Below are positions 30,392 to 37,154 of a stretch of 47,563 nucleotides of DNA, in pieces (the stretch's first letter is position 1; each line of letters begins with the position of its first letter). The DNA comes from a virus. The DNA lies in the IMG/VR virus record IMGVR_UViG_3300037245_000617, positions 1 to 47,563 of that record. One strand, given 5' to 3'. The translations under genes were made by a program, and so were the position numbers. The notes below the pieces were generated by a model that was given only the letters and a program-made list of their open reading frames with translations, searched no databases and was not told where the DNA came from.

Positions 30392-30568
30392 TTATGTGAA
30401 GAGTTTAGCCAAGCCACAGATTACGACACCAACAATAGCCAGCATAGACGCAATCCCTATGAACACTCCGATGTCGAAGAGGTTGATCCAAGGCTCTCCA
30501 CCTCTCTTGAGGCTGTCGAGGATTACCACTTGCCAAACATCTTTGAATCCTGCAAGTATCTGTTTCAT
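30392..30568 (-). CDS. Small membrane protein
   Basis: A 58-residue ORF starting MKQILAGFKDVWQVVILDSL at ATG 30568, behind CGGAGTGTCAC. A C-terminal membrane helix (GVFIGIASMLAIVGVVICGL) follows an amphipathic segment. ATGA links it to the upstream gene. Confidence 0.55.
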   Translation of the reverse strand: MKQILAGFKDVWQVVILDSLKRGGEPWINLFDIGVFIGIASMLAIVGVVICGLAKLFT

Positions 30569-30843
30569 AGTGACACTCCGTGAATGTTAAGGTTACTGAC
30601 GTAGTTGACTGGTGGCTTTACGATCTTGAGGTACCTTGCCCTATAGAGAGATGCCACTACCATCCTACACTCTGCATGTGTCATGAAACCCCTCTTGTGC
30701 AGGAACATCGCTTCATCTCTGGCTTCGAGGTAGAGGTCTGTTCTGGCATCCCTGGCTTTACTAGCTATGGAGTAAGTCTTGGGTGGAGTATAGTCTAGCC
30801 ACTTTCGCTCGTCGTCACACCATTTTAGATACATTTGTTTCAT
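30565..30843 (-). CDS. Hypothetical protein
   Basis: A 92-residue protein with Arg/Lys-rich helices (TYSIASKARDARTDLYLEAR; MVVASLYRARYLKIV) behind the CGGAGAGTAAT site. Possibly DNA-binding. No family recognised. Confidence 0.6.
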   Translation of the reverse strand: MKQMYLKWCDDERKWLDYTPPKTYSIASKARDARTDLYLEARDEAMFLHKRGFMTHAECRMVVASLYRARYLKIVKPPVNYVSNLNIHGVSL

Positions 30844-30854
30844 ATTACTCTCCG

Positions 30855-31103
30855 TTATGTGGTGAACTTGGATAGTCTGAGAGCCAGGAGCCTAAGAGCT
30901 AGGTCCCTTTCTTCTCGAACCTTTTTAAGCCTTGACCTGGCCTCGTTGGTATAGTCCTTCCACGTCTGAAGGTCTAGCTCGACCTGTTGAAGTTGCTCTG
31001 TCTGTTTGATAGAGGCAGCGTACATTTCCCTCCACCTCTTGAGGTCTTCGACGAGTTGTTTCTTGGTGAATTTCATAAAGTCCATCTCTTTTCTAATTGG
31101 CAT
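30855..31103 (-). CDS. Coiled-coil protein
   Basis: An 82-residue protein that is almost entirely one heptad-type helix with basic ends (KFTKKQLVEDLKRWREMYAA; SRLKKVREERDLALRLLALR). The ribosome site is CGGAGAGTAAC. ATG at residue 7 or 10 are other possible starts. Function unknown. Confidence 0.6.
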   Translation of the reverse strand: MPIRKEMDFMKFTKKQLVEDLKRWREMYAASIKQTEQLQQVELDLQTWKDYTNEARSRLKKVREERDLALRLLALRLSKFTT

Positions 31104-31104
31104 G

Positions 31105-31341
31105 TTACTCTCCGTAGTTGACTATTAGCATGATTGTAATAAAGAGGTCCCCTACCATCCATGAGTTCTCAGCTTCCATTGCGTCAGGAATCTCAATGTC
31201 TGCCTGGTCCTCTATGTTGGTGATTAGCTCGACCATGTCTAAGGAGTCAGCACCAAGGTCTTCCTTAAACCTCTGACTAGCGCAAACTCCACTGATATTG
31301 AACTGGTCCTCTATGATTTTGATATACCTGGTAAGTTCCAT
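31105..31341 (-). CDS. Acyl carrier protein-like
   Basis: A 78-residue acidic protein with FKEDLGADSLDMVELITNIE, the signature around the Ser that carries 4'-phosphopantetheine (GADSLDMVEL), followed by IEIPDAMEAENSWMVGDLF. Length, the DSL motif and the helical pattern all fit bacterial ACP. ACP carries acyl chains in fatty acid, lipid A or polyketide synthesis. No synthase or phosphopantetheinyl transferase is in the window, so it would depend on host enzymes. Its role in infection is unknown. Confidence 0.85.
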   Translation of the reverse strand: MELTRYIKIIEDQFNISGVCASQRFKEDLGADSLDMVELITNIEDQADIEIPDAMEAENSWMVGDLFITIMLIVNYGE

Positions 31342-31342
31342 A

Positions 31343-31627
31343 CTACTCTCCGTTTAGGGTCCGTCTTCTCGCTTCGGTAGCCGTGATGTGACCGTCTACC
31401 TCCGACGGCAAAGACTTCCAATTCTCCACTATCAGGTCATGACCAATAGCGGCCAGCAACATCCCTATGTCTCGTACATCGTTACTGTGAGGGACTGTAC
31501 GGGCTGACACGTTAAAGGTAAGCTCGTCGAGCATGTTCTTGAAGTAGGTGATCCTACCCTGTACCATGCCCTTGTCTGAATCGTAGGAGAAGACGATCTC
31601 CCCTTTATCCTTGTTGATTCGTAACAT
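31343..31627 (-). CDS. Hypothetical protein
   Basis: A 94-residue protein starting MLRINKDKGEIVFSYDSDKG at ATG 31627, with GGAG 8 bases upstream. It is beta-rich at first, then helical (DVRDIGMLLAAIGHDLIVEN), with a basic end. It overlaps the zinc mini-protein by 23 bases. No family recognised. Confidence 0.6.
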   Translation of the reverse strand: MLRINKDKGEIVFSYDSDKGMVQGRITYFKNMLDELTFNVSARTVPHSNDVRDIGMLLAAIGHDLIVENWKSLPSEVDGHITATEARRRTLNGE

Positions 31628-31751
31628 TGACGATCTCCTGTTCGACGCTGCAGAGTAAGCAGACGTAGTATTTTGCAGGGTCCTTAAAGGTTTGCAAGTG
31701 CGCTCCTTCCGAAGCAAAAATTTTTTCACAGATCATACATTTAACCTTCAT
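31605..31751 (-). CDS. Zinc-ribbon mini-protein
   Basis: A 48-residue ORF (MKVKCMICEKIFASEGAHLQ...) with C5-x2-C8 and C31-x2-C34, a textbook zinc ribbon. The ribosome site is weak, and overlaps on both sides are short. Function unknown. Confidence 0.55.
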   Translation of the reverse strand: MKVKCMICEKIFASEGAHLQTFKDPAKYYVCLLCSVEQEIVNVTNQQG

Positions 31752-31923
31752 GTCTATGAATCCCTTTCTCCCATCTGTCTAGTGCTTCCATAATGGTTAC
31801 GGACGGCACCTCCTGAGTGCTATACTCACCCGTTGTGGCGTGAACAAACATCCGGATAGCCGCAGCATAGACCAACTTGCGAGGTAGCCTGTCAGCCAGC
31901 CATACATAGAATTTAACTTTCAT
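31741..31923 (-). CDS. Small conserved-type phage protein
   Basis: A 60-residue protein starting MKVKFYVWLADRLPRKLVYA at ATG 31923 behind GGAGG. The pattern ADRLP..LVYAAAIR...ATTGEYS...V....AL.RW resembles small proteins seen in many actinobacterial phages, from memory only. Function unknown. Confidence 0.6.
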   Translation of the reverse strand: MKVKFYVWLADRLPRKLVYAAAIRMFVHATTGEYSTQEVPSVTIMEALDRWEKGIHRHEG

Positions 31924-32050
31924 CGTAGCCCTCCGCAAACTCTCTGTAGATGGGGTCCATGACGTAGTCCAGGTACTCTCTTGCATTGAGCGGGTGGAAG
32001 AACAGGTAGTAGACTGCTGCCCACATAATAACTACAAATAGTGTGTTCAT
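31913..32050 (-). CDS. Small membrane-anchored protein
   Basis: A 45-residue ORF (MNTLFVVIMWAAVYYLFFHP...) starting at ATG 32050 behind GGGAGGGG. An N-terminal membrane helix is followed by an acidic tail. It overlaps both neighbours by a few bases. Confidence 0.6.
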   Translation of the reverse strand: MNTLFVVIMWAAVYYLFFHPLNAREYLDYVMDPIYREFAEGYDES

Positions 32051-32346
32051 TCGCCCCTCCCTATGGCAACGGTCCCCTTGAGCGGTTCAACGGGAGCGAT
32101 AGCGAATGAGAGTACGCAGTCTTTGAGGACTTCAAGTACGGACGATTCCTCAATAAGGGTACCCATGTGATTCTTAATGTCTGCCATGTTGAGGGGATAG
32201 CTATACATGGTAGGTGAGGAAGCCCGTGTCCCGTGGACCAGGTTGATTAGGGCAAACGTACTATCGCCAGCAGCGGCTACGATATAATAAGTCTCACCGT
32301 GTGGCTGTGAGTGCCTGATGACTGTACCAAAGTTAGTTTCCTGCAT
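32047..32346 (-). CDS. Hypothetical protein
   Basis: A 99-residue protein, beta-rich and SH3-like at the start (FGTVIRHSQPHGETYYIVAA; FALINLVHGTR), with an alpha/beta end. GGAGATCAG precedes the ATG. No family recognised. Confidence 0.6.
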   Translation of the reverse strand: MQETNFGTVIRHSQPHGETYYIVAAAGDSTFALINLVHGTRASSPTMYSYPLNMADIKNHMGTLIEESSVLEVLKDCVLSFAIAPVEPLKGTVAIGRGE

Positions 32347-32497
32347 CTGATCTCCTTATCTCGAAGGCCACAACATCACAGTCATCATCATGGCAGAAGA
32401 CTGTGATATGTGGGTTAGCGTTAGGCTTAGGCCCAATGCGTTCTGTGAGCCTAGCAGCCTCTATGGACCTCAGTATGGCTATGTCGTAGTTGCTCAT
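32333..32497 (-). CDS. Small hypothetical protein
   Basis: A 54-residue ORF (MSNYDIAILRSIEAARLTER...) starting at ATG 32497 in an ATGA overlap with the upstream gene. A helix is followed by a C-H-D-D-D-C stretch that might bind metal. Function unknown. Confidence 0.5.
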   Translation of the reverse strand: MSNYDIAILRSIEAARLTERIGPKPNANPHITVFCHDDDCDVVAFEIRRSDAGN

Positions 32498-32757
32498 TTG
32501 TACGGCTCGTCCACAGTCTTATATTCAAGGGTGCCGTTGATCTCGCACCGGACCTTGATCTCTTCCAGTAACTCCCTAGTGGTGGCAAGACCCAAGGAGG
32601 GTTCCGTTACCAGGTTAATGGGCTGAATCCTCTCAAGGTCGGGGACGTGATAGGTCAGCTTGTTGGTAGCATAGAGGACGGCACATGCGTCACACTCTAT
32701 TGAAGGCGATCTTGCCCCGTTGTAGAGCAAGTGTAACGAACATCTGATACCTAGCAT
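32494..32757 (-). CDS. Hypothetical protein
   Basis: An 87-residue protein with SIECDACAVLY, a single CxxC, and a helical C-terminus. It is coupled to the upstream gene by TAATG and to the downstream one by ATGA. No family recognised. Confidence 0.6.
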   Translation of the reverse strand: MLGIRCSLHLLYNGARSPSIECDACAVLYATNKLTYHVPDLERIQPINLVTEPSLGLATTRELLEEIKVRCEINGTLEYKTVDEPYK

Positions 32758-33215
32758 TATTTGTACTCCTTCTCTGCTTCGAGGATATAGTTGATCTGGT
32801 CCTTCTTGATCTCCTTGACCTGAAGTTCCATAAATAATTCACGAATCTGCCCGGTGGTGTAGCCTTCCAGTTCCTCACGTCGAGTCTTTTTAGGGACGAC
32901 AACTGGGAACGACATGAGTGTAAAGGGGGTACACCAGCTACCCGGCATTATATTTGTCAGGGAGCCTTGTGCTTTCTGTGCTTGGAGTTGCTTTTCCATG
33001 GCCGCTTCGGTCTTCAGCCGTTTAAGCATGCGCTCTGCCTCGGTCTTGAGGGTTGACATGTCAGCCTGAATACCCGTAAGCTCCTGGGCTTTTTGCTGGA
33101 TCAAAGCACCGATTGCTGATGGAGATTTCCAGCCACCATCGTTGGTCCACCACCCAAGCGCCCTGATGGTCTGCCTAAGTTTGTATCTTAATCCGTCGCT
33201 ATCCGTTATTACCAT
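32757..33215 (-). CDS. Hypothetical protein with coiled coil
   Basis: A 152-residue protein. The N-terminal part (LRYKLRQTIRALGWWTNDGG) may be a small HTH-like domain; about 35-85 is a Lys/Glu coiled coil; the end (EELEGYTTGQIRELFMELQV) is helical. Perhaps DNA-binding. No family recognised. Confidence 0.6.
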   Translation of the reverse strand: MVITDSDGLRYKLRQTIRALGWWTNDGGWKSPSAIGALIQQKAQELTGIQADMSTLKTEAERMLKRLKTEAAMEKQLQAQKAQGSLTNIMPGSWCTPFTLMSFPVVVPKKTRREELEGYTTGQIRELFMELQVKEIKKDQINYILEAEKEYK

Positions 33216-33227
33216 TGTCGTCCCTCC

Positions 33228-33452
33228 TTATTTGTATGTGGCTCTCCATGGGTGAACCTTACGACCACTGGTGCCGCCCACCAGCTTGTCGAGCTTGACC
33301 ACCTTACCCTTGGCTCTAAGCTCGTTCAGCGCCCGGTTCACTGATACCTTGGGGATACCTTCCTCAAAGTATTCAAAAAGATAGTTGGCCGTCATTGCGA
33401 ACGGCCTAATGTCTACCAGCCTGTCATAAATCTGCTCAGTCTGACTTTTCAC
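33228..33452 (-). CDS. Small winged-helix protein
   Basis: A 74-residue protein starting at GTG 33452 (residues MKSQTEQIYDRLV), where AGGAGA precedes it and GTGA overlaps the upstream stop. The helix-turn-helix with recognition helix VSVNRALNELRAKG and a basic wing (GGTSGRKVHPWRATYK) suggests DNA binding. It lies just downstream of the helicase and could be an early regulator. Confidence 0.6.
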   Translation of the reverse strand: MKSQTEQIYDRLVDIRPFAMTANYLFEYFEEGIPKVSVNRALNELRAKGKVVKLDKLVGGTSGRKVHPWRATYK

Positions 33453-33661
33453 TCTCCTGTCTCCTTTCGCAGTCTGTCCTTGTGCGTCTGTAGCCACGAA
33501 CACATCTCGTTGTAGGTGTGTAGCATCCTGGTGATCCTGGGTGATAGCACCCTCTCCATCCTGTCAAGTTCCTCATAGGTGATCCACTGGGGATCAGTTG
33601 GCTTATGAGGGAAGACGAAAATCTCTAGGTCATCGTCAAGTAATATATAATCCTTTCTCAT
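33449..33661 (-). CDS. Hypothetical protein
   Basis: A 70-residue protein with a beta-rich start (DYILLDDDLEIFVFP) and a helical, Arg-rich end. The ribosome site is CGGAGAGTAAC. It is coupled by GTGA to the next gene. No family recognised. Confidence 0.6.
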   Translation of the reverse strand: MRKDYILLDDDLEIFVFPHKPTDPQWITYEELDRMERVLSPRITRMLHTYNEMCSWLQTHKDRLRKETGE

Positions 33662-33664
33662 GTG

Positions 33665-33895
33665 TTACTCTCCGTGCTTGGTAAGTATGAAGTACGGCTC
33701 TTTCGGGGTTGGTTCCCAGTCACTACTCTTGAGGGTCACTATCTCGTCTAATGCGACATCTGTGTCGCTTTTAGAACTTGATCTCACGCTGTCTGGGTTC
33801 GCTGCTCGACTCGCCCTCTGAATCTCTTCCAGCATCACTAGGAGGGGCAAAGTCAGAAGCGCAAGGGCCTGTAGCCACAGAATCGTGTTCTCCAT
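33665..33895 (-). CDS. Membrane-anchored protein overlapping the helicase gene
   Basis: A 76-residue protein starting MENTILWLQALALLTLPLLV at ATG 33895 behind GAGG. One N-terminal membrane helix is followed by a polar tail. Its first 125 bases lie inside the helicase gene in another frame, the longest overlap in this operon. Confidence 0.55.
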   Translation of the reverse strand: MENTILWLQALALLTLPLLVMLEEIQRASRAANPDSVRSSSKSDTDVALDEIVTLKSSDWEPTPKEPYFILTKHGE

Positions 33896-35210
33896 AATCA
33901 CCTCTTGCCATGTTTGAAAAGTTAGTGTACTTAGCTTCCCATGTCAGGTATACCGTGCCTGTAGGACCCTTTCGTTGCTTCCTACAGATAATCTCAGCTA
34001 CACCAACATGCTCCTTGTCACACTCTTCTTCGGGGCTAGGACATTCGTTACAGTAGTATTCATCCCGGTAAACAAAGAAGATAACGTCAGAGTCTTGCTC
34101 TATGTCACCTGACTCTCTAAGGTCTGACAGGATGGGCCGCTTGTTCTCTCTGGCTTCACAGCTACGATTCAACTGACAAACGAGTATCACAGGAATGTCA
34201 AGCTCCTTAGCGGTGGCTCTGAGGACTTTTACCGCATCTCCAACCTCCTTATATCTCTGTTGACCGTTTCCATCATCTCTCAACAACCCCAGGTAATCTA
34301 TTACGGCTAATTTTAAACCGTTGTATCTGAGGTTTGCCTGAGAGATGGACATACGAAGCTCCTGAGCCGATAATCGGGGAGAGTCATTAATAATGATAGG
34401 GTGGTGGTCCTGAAGCCTCTCACATGCAGTCTGAAGCTTCTCATACTCGTCCTGATTAAGGAAGCCACCTCGTACCCTGTCTGCCTCTACCCTGGCATCA
34501 GCTACCAGCATTCGCTCGACTAGGCTTGAGACATCCATCTCAAGTGACCCAATATACACTGGGCCTTCGTGTGCCGCATACTTAGCTACCTGTGCAGCAA
34601 ATGCGGTCTTGCCCATGCTAGGACGGCCTGCCACTATAATAAGGTCCCCGCCCTGCAGTCCTGATGTTAGTTCATTCAGCTTGGTCCAGGGTGTCTCTAC
34701 CCCAGTCAGCTTATCCGATCCTCTCCGTGCCTGTATCTCTTCGAGTACGTCGTAGGCTACGTCTTGAGCCAGCGCCTCGTTGGAAACAGCACGTCCAGCG
34801 CCCAGTTCCAGGGGCTTTGTTTGGGCCATCACTAACAAATCGTCAGTCTTGCAACCGTCCCCTTCTTCATGAATCAGGGCCTTGGCATGAGCTATCACCT
34901 TCATGCGTAAAGCCCTGTCCTTGACTATCCCTTCGTAAATCTCTTGCCGTTTGGGGTTGGCGTACATGTTTTTCAGTTCGTTCAGATAGTCTCTCATATC
35001 TGACAACTGACTCCCTGACATCTCGATCATCTTATGGTTAATGGTGATCACGTCAGGTACGGTACCCTTGTCCCTTAAAACGATAGCGGCTTTCAGTATT
35101 TCTTCGTGCCTATCGTCCATGAGGTCATCAGGCAGAAGGTCAGTCTCGTTGCCGTTTACGATATTCGACATGACCTGTTGCTCTGCCTCGAAAAATGTGC
35201 TGTCAGCCAT
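33771..35210 (-). CDS. Replicative DNA helicase, DnaB family
   Basis: A 479-residue protein starting MADSTFFEAEQQ at ATG 35210, behind AAGGAGG. A DnaB N-terminal helical domain (about 5-100) precedes the RecA-like motor with Walker A GRPSMGKTAF, Walker B LAVIDYLGLL, H3 VILVCQLNRSCEARENKRP and H4 RESGDIEQDSDVIFFVYRDE. It forms the hexamer that unwinds DNA at the fork. It is the first gene of the early-left operon and presumably is loaded by the O-like protein. Confidence 0.9.
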   Translation of the reverse strand: MADSTFFEAEQQVMSNIVNGNETDLLPDDLMDDRHEEILKAAIVLRDKGTVPDVITINHKMIEMSGSQLSDMRDYLNELKNMYANPKRQEIYEGIVKDRALRMKVIAHAKALIHEEGDGCKTDDLLVMAQTKPLELGAGRAVSNEALAQDVAYDVLEEIQARRGSDKLTGVETPWTKLNELTSGLQGGDLIIVAGRPSMGKTAFAAQVAKYAAHEGPVYIGSLEMDVSSLVERMLVADARVEADRVRGGFLNQDEYEKLQTACERLQDHHPIIINDSPRLSAQELRMSISQANLRYNGLKLAVIDYLGLLRDDGNGQQRYKEVGDAVKVLRATAKELDIPVILVCQLNRSCEARENKRPILSDLRESGDIEQDSDVIFFVYRDEYYCNECPSPEEECDKEHVGVAEIICRKQRKGPTGTVYLTWEAKYTNFSNMARGDYGEHDSVATGPCASDFAPPSDAGRDSEGESSSEPRQREIKF

Positions 35211-35246
35211 CGGTCCTCCTTCCGTTTGTATCTTATGACTATCCCT

Positions 35247-35274
35247 AGTATACTGGCGTTTCACAACAAGTCAA
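35247..35274 (-). promoter_or_regulatory. Early-left promoter with shared 14-mer
   Basis: On the minus strand TTGACT (35274-35269) and TATACT (35252-35247) are 16 bp apart. The -35 side reads TTGACTTGTTGTGA, as at the other two main promoters. It drives the helicase operon. Confidence 0.8.
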
Positions 35275-35288
35275 GTCCTAAATTCATT

Positions 35289-35310
35289 TATTTTCCTATT
35301 CAAGAAAATA
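35289..35310. promoter_or_regulatory. Dyad between the divergent promoters
   Basis: TATTTTC (35289-35295) and GAAAATA (35304-35310) form a 7-bp inverted repeat with an 8-bp gap. It lies midway between the two -35 boxes, a typical repressor-operator place. Confidence 0.5.
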
Positions 35311-35329
35311 GTTGTTTTTAAGAAAGAGG

Positions 35330-35357
35330 TTGACTTGTTGTGAGTTCCCTGTATAAT
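35330..35357 (+). promoter_or_regulatory. Early-right promoter with shared 14-mer
   Basis: TTGACT (35330-35335) and TATAAT (35352-35357) are 16 bp apart. The first 14 bases, TTGACTTGTTGTGA, are identical to those of the other two promoters. It faces the 35509 operon, with a leader of about 145 bases. Confidence 0.8.
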
Positions 35358-35508
35358 AGGATTTAGACGCTGAGAGAATTGAGGTAGAAAAGAGGTATAG
35401 CAGCCTGCTCTCAGCAAAACGTATATTGTGTAAGGGGGGAAGGAGTTGGTGCATCCCATGAGGGTACATGGTAATCCCAACTCCAACCCCCGGCCTAAAG
35501 GAGAGAGG

Positions 35509-35766
35509 ATGAAGGGTTGGATAAAGATAGCTCTGAAGAGGATGAAGGCAGCAAAGAACTGTGACCATATAATAGGGATTCACTATGATCACTCAGATAC
35601 TGACTTGGTAGCTGAGTCTGATGGTCTTACCACTAACAGGGAAGAGAGGTGGGCCGCACACTGGGTTGGGGATATAGTGTTCTTTGACTACTGCCTTGAC
35701 TGTGGAGAACGCTTACCTTATAAGGAGAGGTATAAAGATGCCGTTGAAGTGGTTCAAATGCCCTAG
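35509..35766 (+). CDS. Hypothetical protein, first gene of the early-right operon
   Basis: An 85-residue protein starting MKGWIKIALKRMKAAKNCDH at ATG 35509 behind GGAGAGAGG; an upstream in-frame TTG lacks a site. Cysteines at NCDH and DYCLDCGER could bind zinc. It overlaps the nuclease gene by 29 bases. No family. Confidence 0.6.
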   Translation: MKGWIKIALKRMKAAKNCDHIIGIHYDHSDTDLVAESDGLTTNREERWAAHWVGDIVFFDYCLDCGERLPYKERYKDAVEVVQMP

Positions 35767-36667
35767 TGATGGGGTTCTAATCGAATACACGAAGTGCCTC
35801 TCCGTGAGGGGCTGTCGCCTCGGCCAACGATGTGCGACACTACCTTATTTAAGGAACGCCTGTAAGGACAGGAAGTGGAAGGCTGTCACTCCCTCTCAGG
35901 CATTTAATGGGCCAAGACACATTTACTTAAAGGAGGTGTGTGATTATGCGGAAGACCCGCATGATAAGGCTTTTGCAATCCTGGGAACAGGATCACATGA
36001 CAGATTATCTGTTCACTACCTTGTTAAAGGATTCGTTGCAGAGCAGAAGTTTTCAGATGAAGTTATCTCAGGCATACCGGACATCGTCGAACCAGACGAA
36101 GAAAATGTGGGATTCTATTTACTCTATGACTATAAAACCAGCGGAAGCTTTAAAGTGGCCCTGGCACTTGGTCTGGAAAAATCCTCAGAAGAGGTTCTGG
36201 ATGATGATGGCAATTTCATCTACTTCAAGACGGGTAAAAACAAAGGCAAGCCCAAAACCCGTGCCTGCTTCGTACCTAACCGTGCTAAAGCGATCCCTGA
36301 AATCCTTGACTGGACTTATCAAATGAATAGGTACCGTATACTGGTAGAGGGGGCTGGGTTCCCCATCTCTAGGATGATCACTCAGTGTATCCCAAGAGAC
36401 GGTAACACATACATAGCACAGAACCGGGGGGTAGACAAGAACGTGATCCTCGTTGACATCCCTCGAATGGATGATGATAAGTGTTTATCACACTATGCCA
36501 AGCTTCAGGCTGAGATAATGGAAGCATTTAAGACCTTCAATCCTCGTATATGTAATAAGAAGGAAAGCTGGGATGGTAGGAAATGTCCTAAATACTGTCC
36601 CGTGGTCGAGCAGTGTAGGCAGATGGAAAAAGACGGACGTATCTTCAAATTTAAGGAGGCAGCATGA
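35738..36667 (+). CDS. Cas4/RecB-like PD-(D/E)XK nuclease with Cys cluster
   Basis: A 309-residue protein starting MPLKWFKCPSDG at ATG 35738 behind AAGGAGAGG. The core shows GTGSHDRLSVHYL, EVISGIPDIVE and LLYDYKTSGS, matching the D...DxK site of RecB/Cas4-type exonucleases. Cysteines near the N-terminus (CPSDG, CLSVRGCRLGQRC) and at the C-terminus (RKCPKYCPVVEQC) could hold an iron-sulphur cluster, as in Cas4 and AddB. A recombination or end-processing exonuclease is likely. No CRISPR array was seen. Confidence 0.75.
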   Translation: MPLKWFKCPSDGVLIEYTKCLSVRGCRLGQRCATLPYLRNACKDRKWKAVTPSQAFNGPRHIYLKEVCDYAEDPHDKAFAILGTGSHDRLSVHYLVKGFVAEQKFSDEVISGIPDIVEPDEENVGFYLLYDYKTSGSFKVALALGLEKSSEEVLDDDGNFIYFKTGKNKGKPKTRACFVPNRAKAIPEILDWTYQMNRYRILVEGAGFPISRMITQCIPRDGNTYIAQNRGVDKNVILVDIPRMDDDKCLSHYAKLQAEIMEAFKTFNPRICNKKESWDGRKCPKYCPVVEQCRQMEKDGRIFKFKEAA

Positions 36668-36843
36668 CAACATTAGGTGCTTTTTTTCTAGGTCTTGGCT
36701 CTCTCTACGCCCTGTACTTCTCTATGGTATCCTTTTATCATAGAAACATCCTGGTGGGTATAGGAGTATTTGCCCTCGGATGGGTAGCGGCACATGGTAG
36801 TAACCATTTATTTGACAAGATCAAAAAAAAGGAGGCCGCATGA
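36664..36843 (+). CDS. Small membrane protein, two spans
   Basis: A 59-residue ORF (MTTLGAFFLGLGSLYALYFS...) starting at ATG 36664 behind AAGGAGG and overlapping the previous stop. Two hydrophobic segments (about 3-22 and 29-44) and a basic tail. ATGA couples it to the next gene. Confidence 0.6.
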   Translation: MTTLGAFFLGLGSLYALYFSMVSFYHRNILVGIGVFALGWVAAHGSNHLFDKIKKKEAA

Positions 36844-37154
36844 TAATAAACAGTATTGGGAAAGACGAGCTTGTCCACGAAACCGTAGAGTCTTTTGACT
36901 GGGACGAAGTTTGGTACGACTACGAACACCACTACTATGATGGTGGCGGGGCGTTCCTTGCCAGGAAAGGCGTTCAGTTTGTTTTGTTTGACCTGGGCCA
37001 CTGCTCTTGTTACGGCCCTGAGGAAGCCCTTGATATGCACGGTAAGAAGTGGGAGGGATACGACGAACTTTGGGGGCGGTTATCTGAAGCAAACAGGAAG
37101 TGCTGTGAAACAGTTTTTGAAGCCGCAAAAGAATACAAAAAGGAGGAAGCATGA
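36840..37154 (+). CDS. Hypothetical protein
   Basis: A 104-residue acidic protein rich in Tyr, Trp and Asp (SFDWDEVWYDYEHHYYDGG), predicted alpha/beta with a helical C-terminus (YDELWGRLSEANRKCCETVF). It is coupled to both neighbours by ATGA. No family recognised. Confidence 0.6.
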   Translation: MIINSIGKDELVHETVESFDWDEVWYDYEHHYYDGGGAFLARKGVQFVLFDLGHCSCYGPEEALDMHGKKWEGYDELWGRLSEANRKCCETVFEAAKEYKKEEA

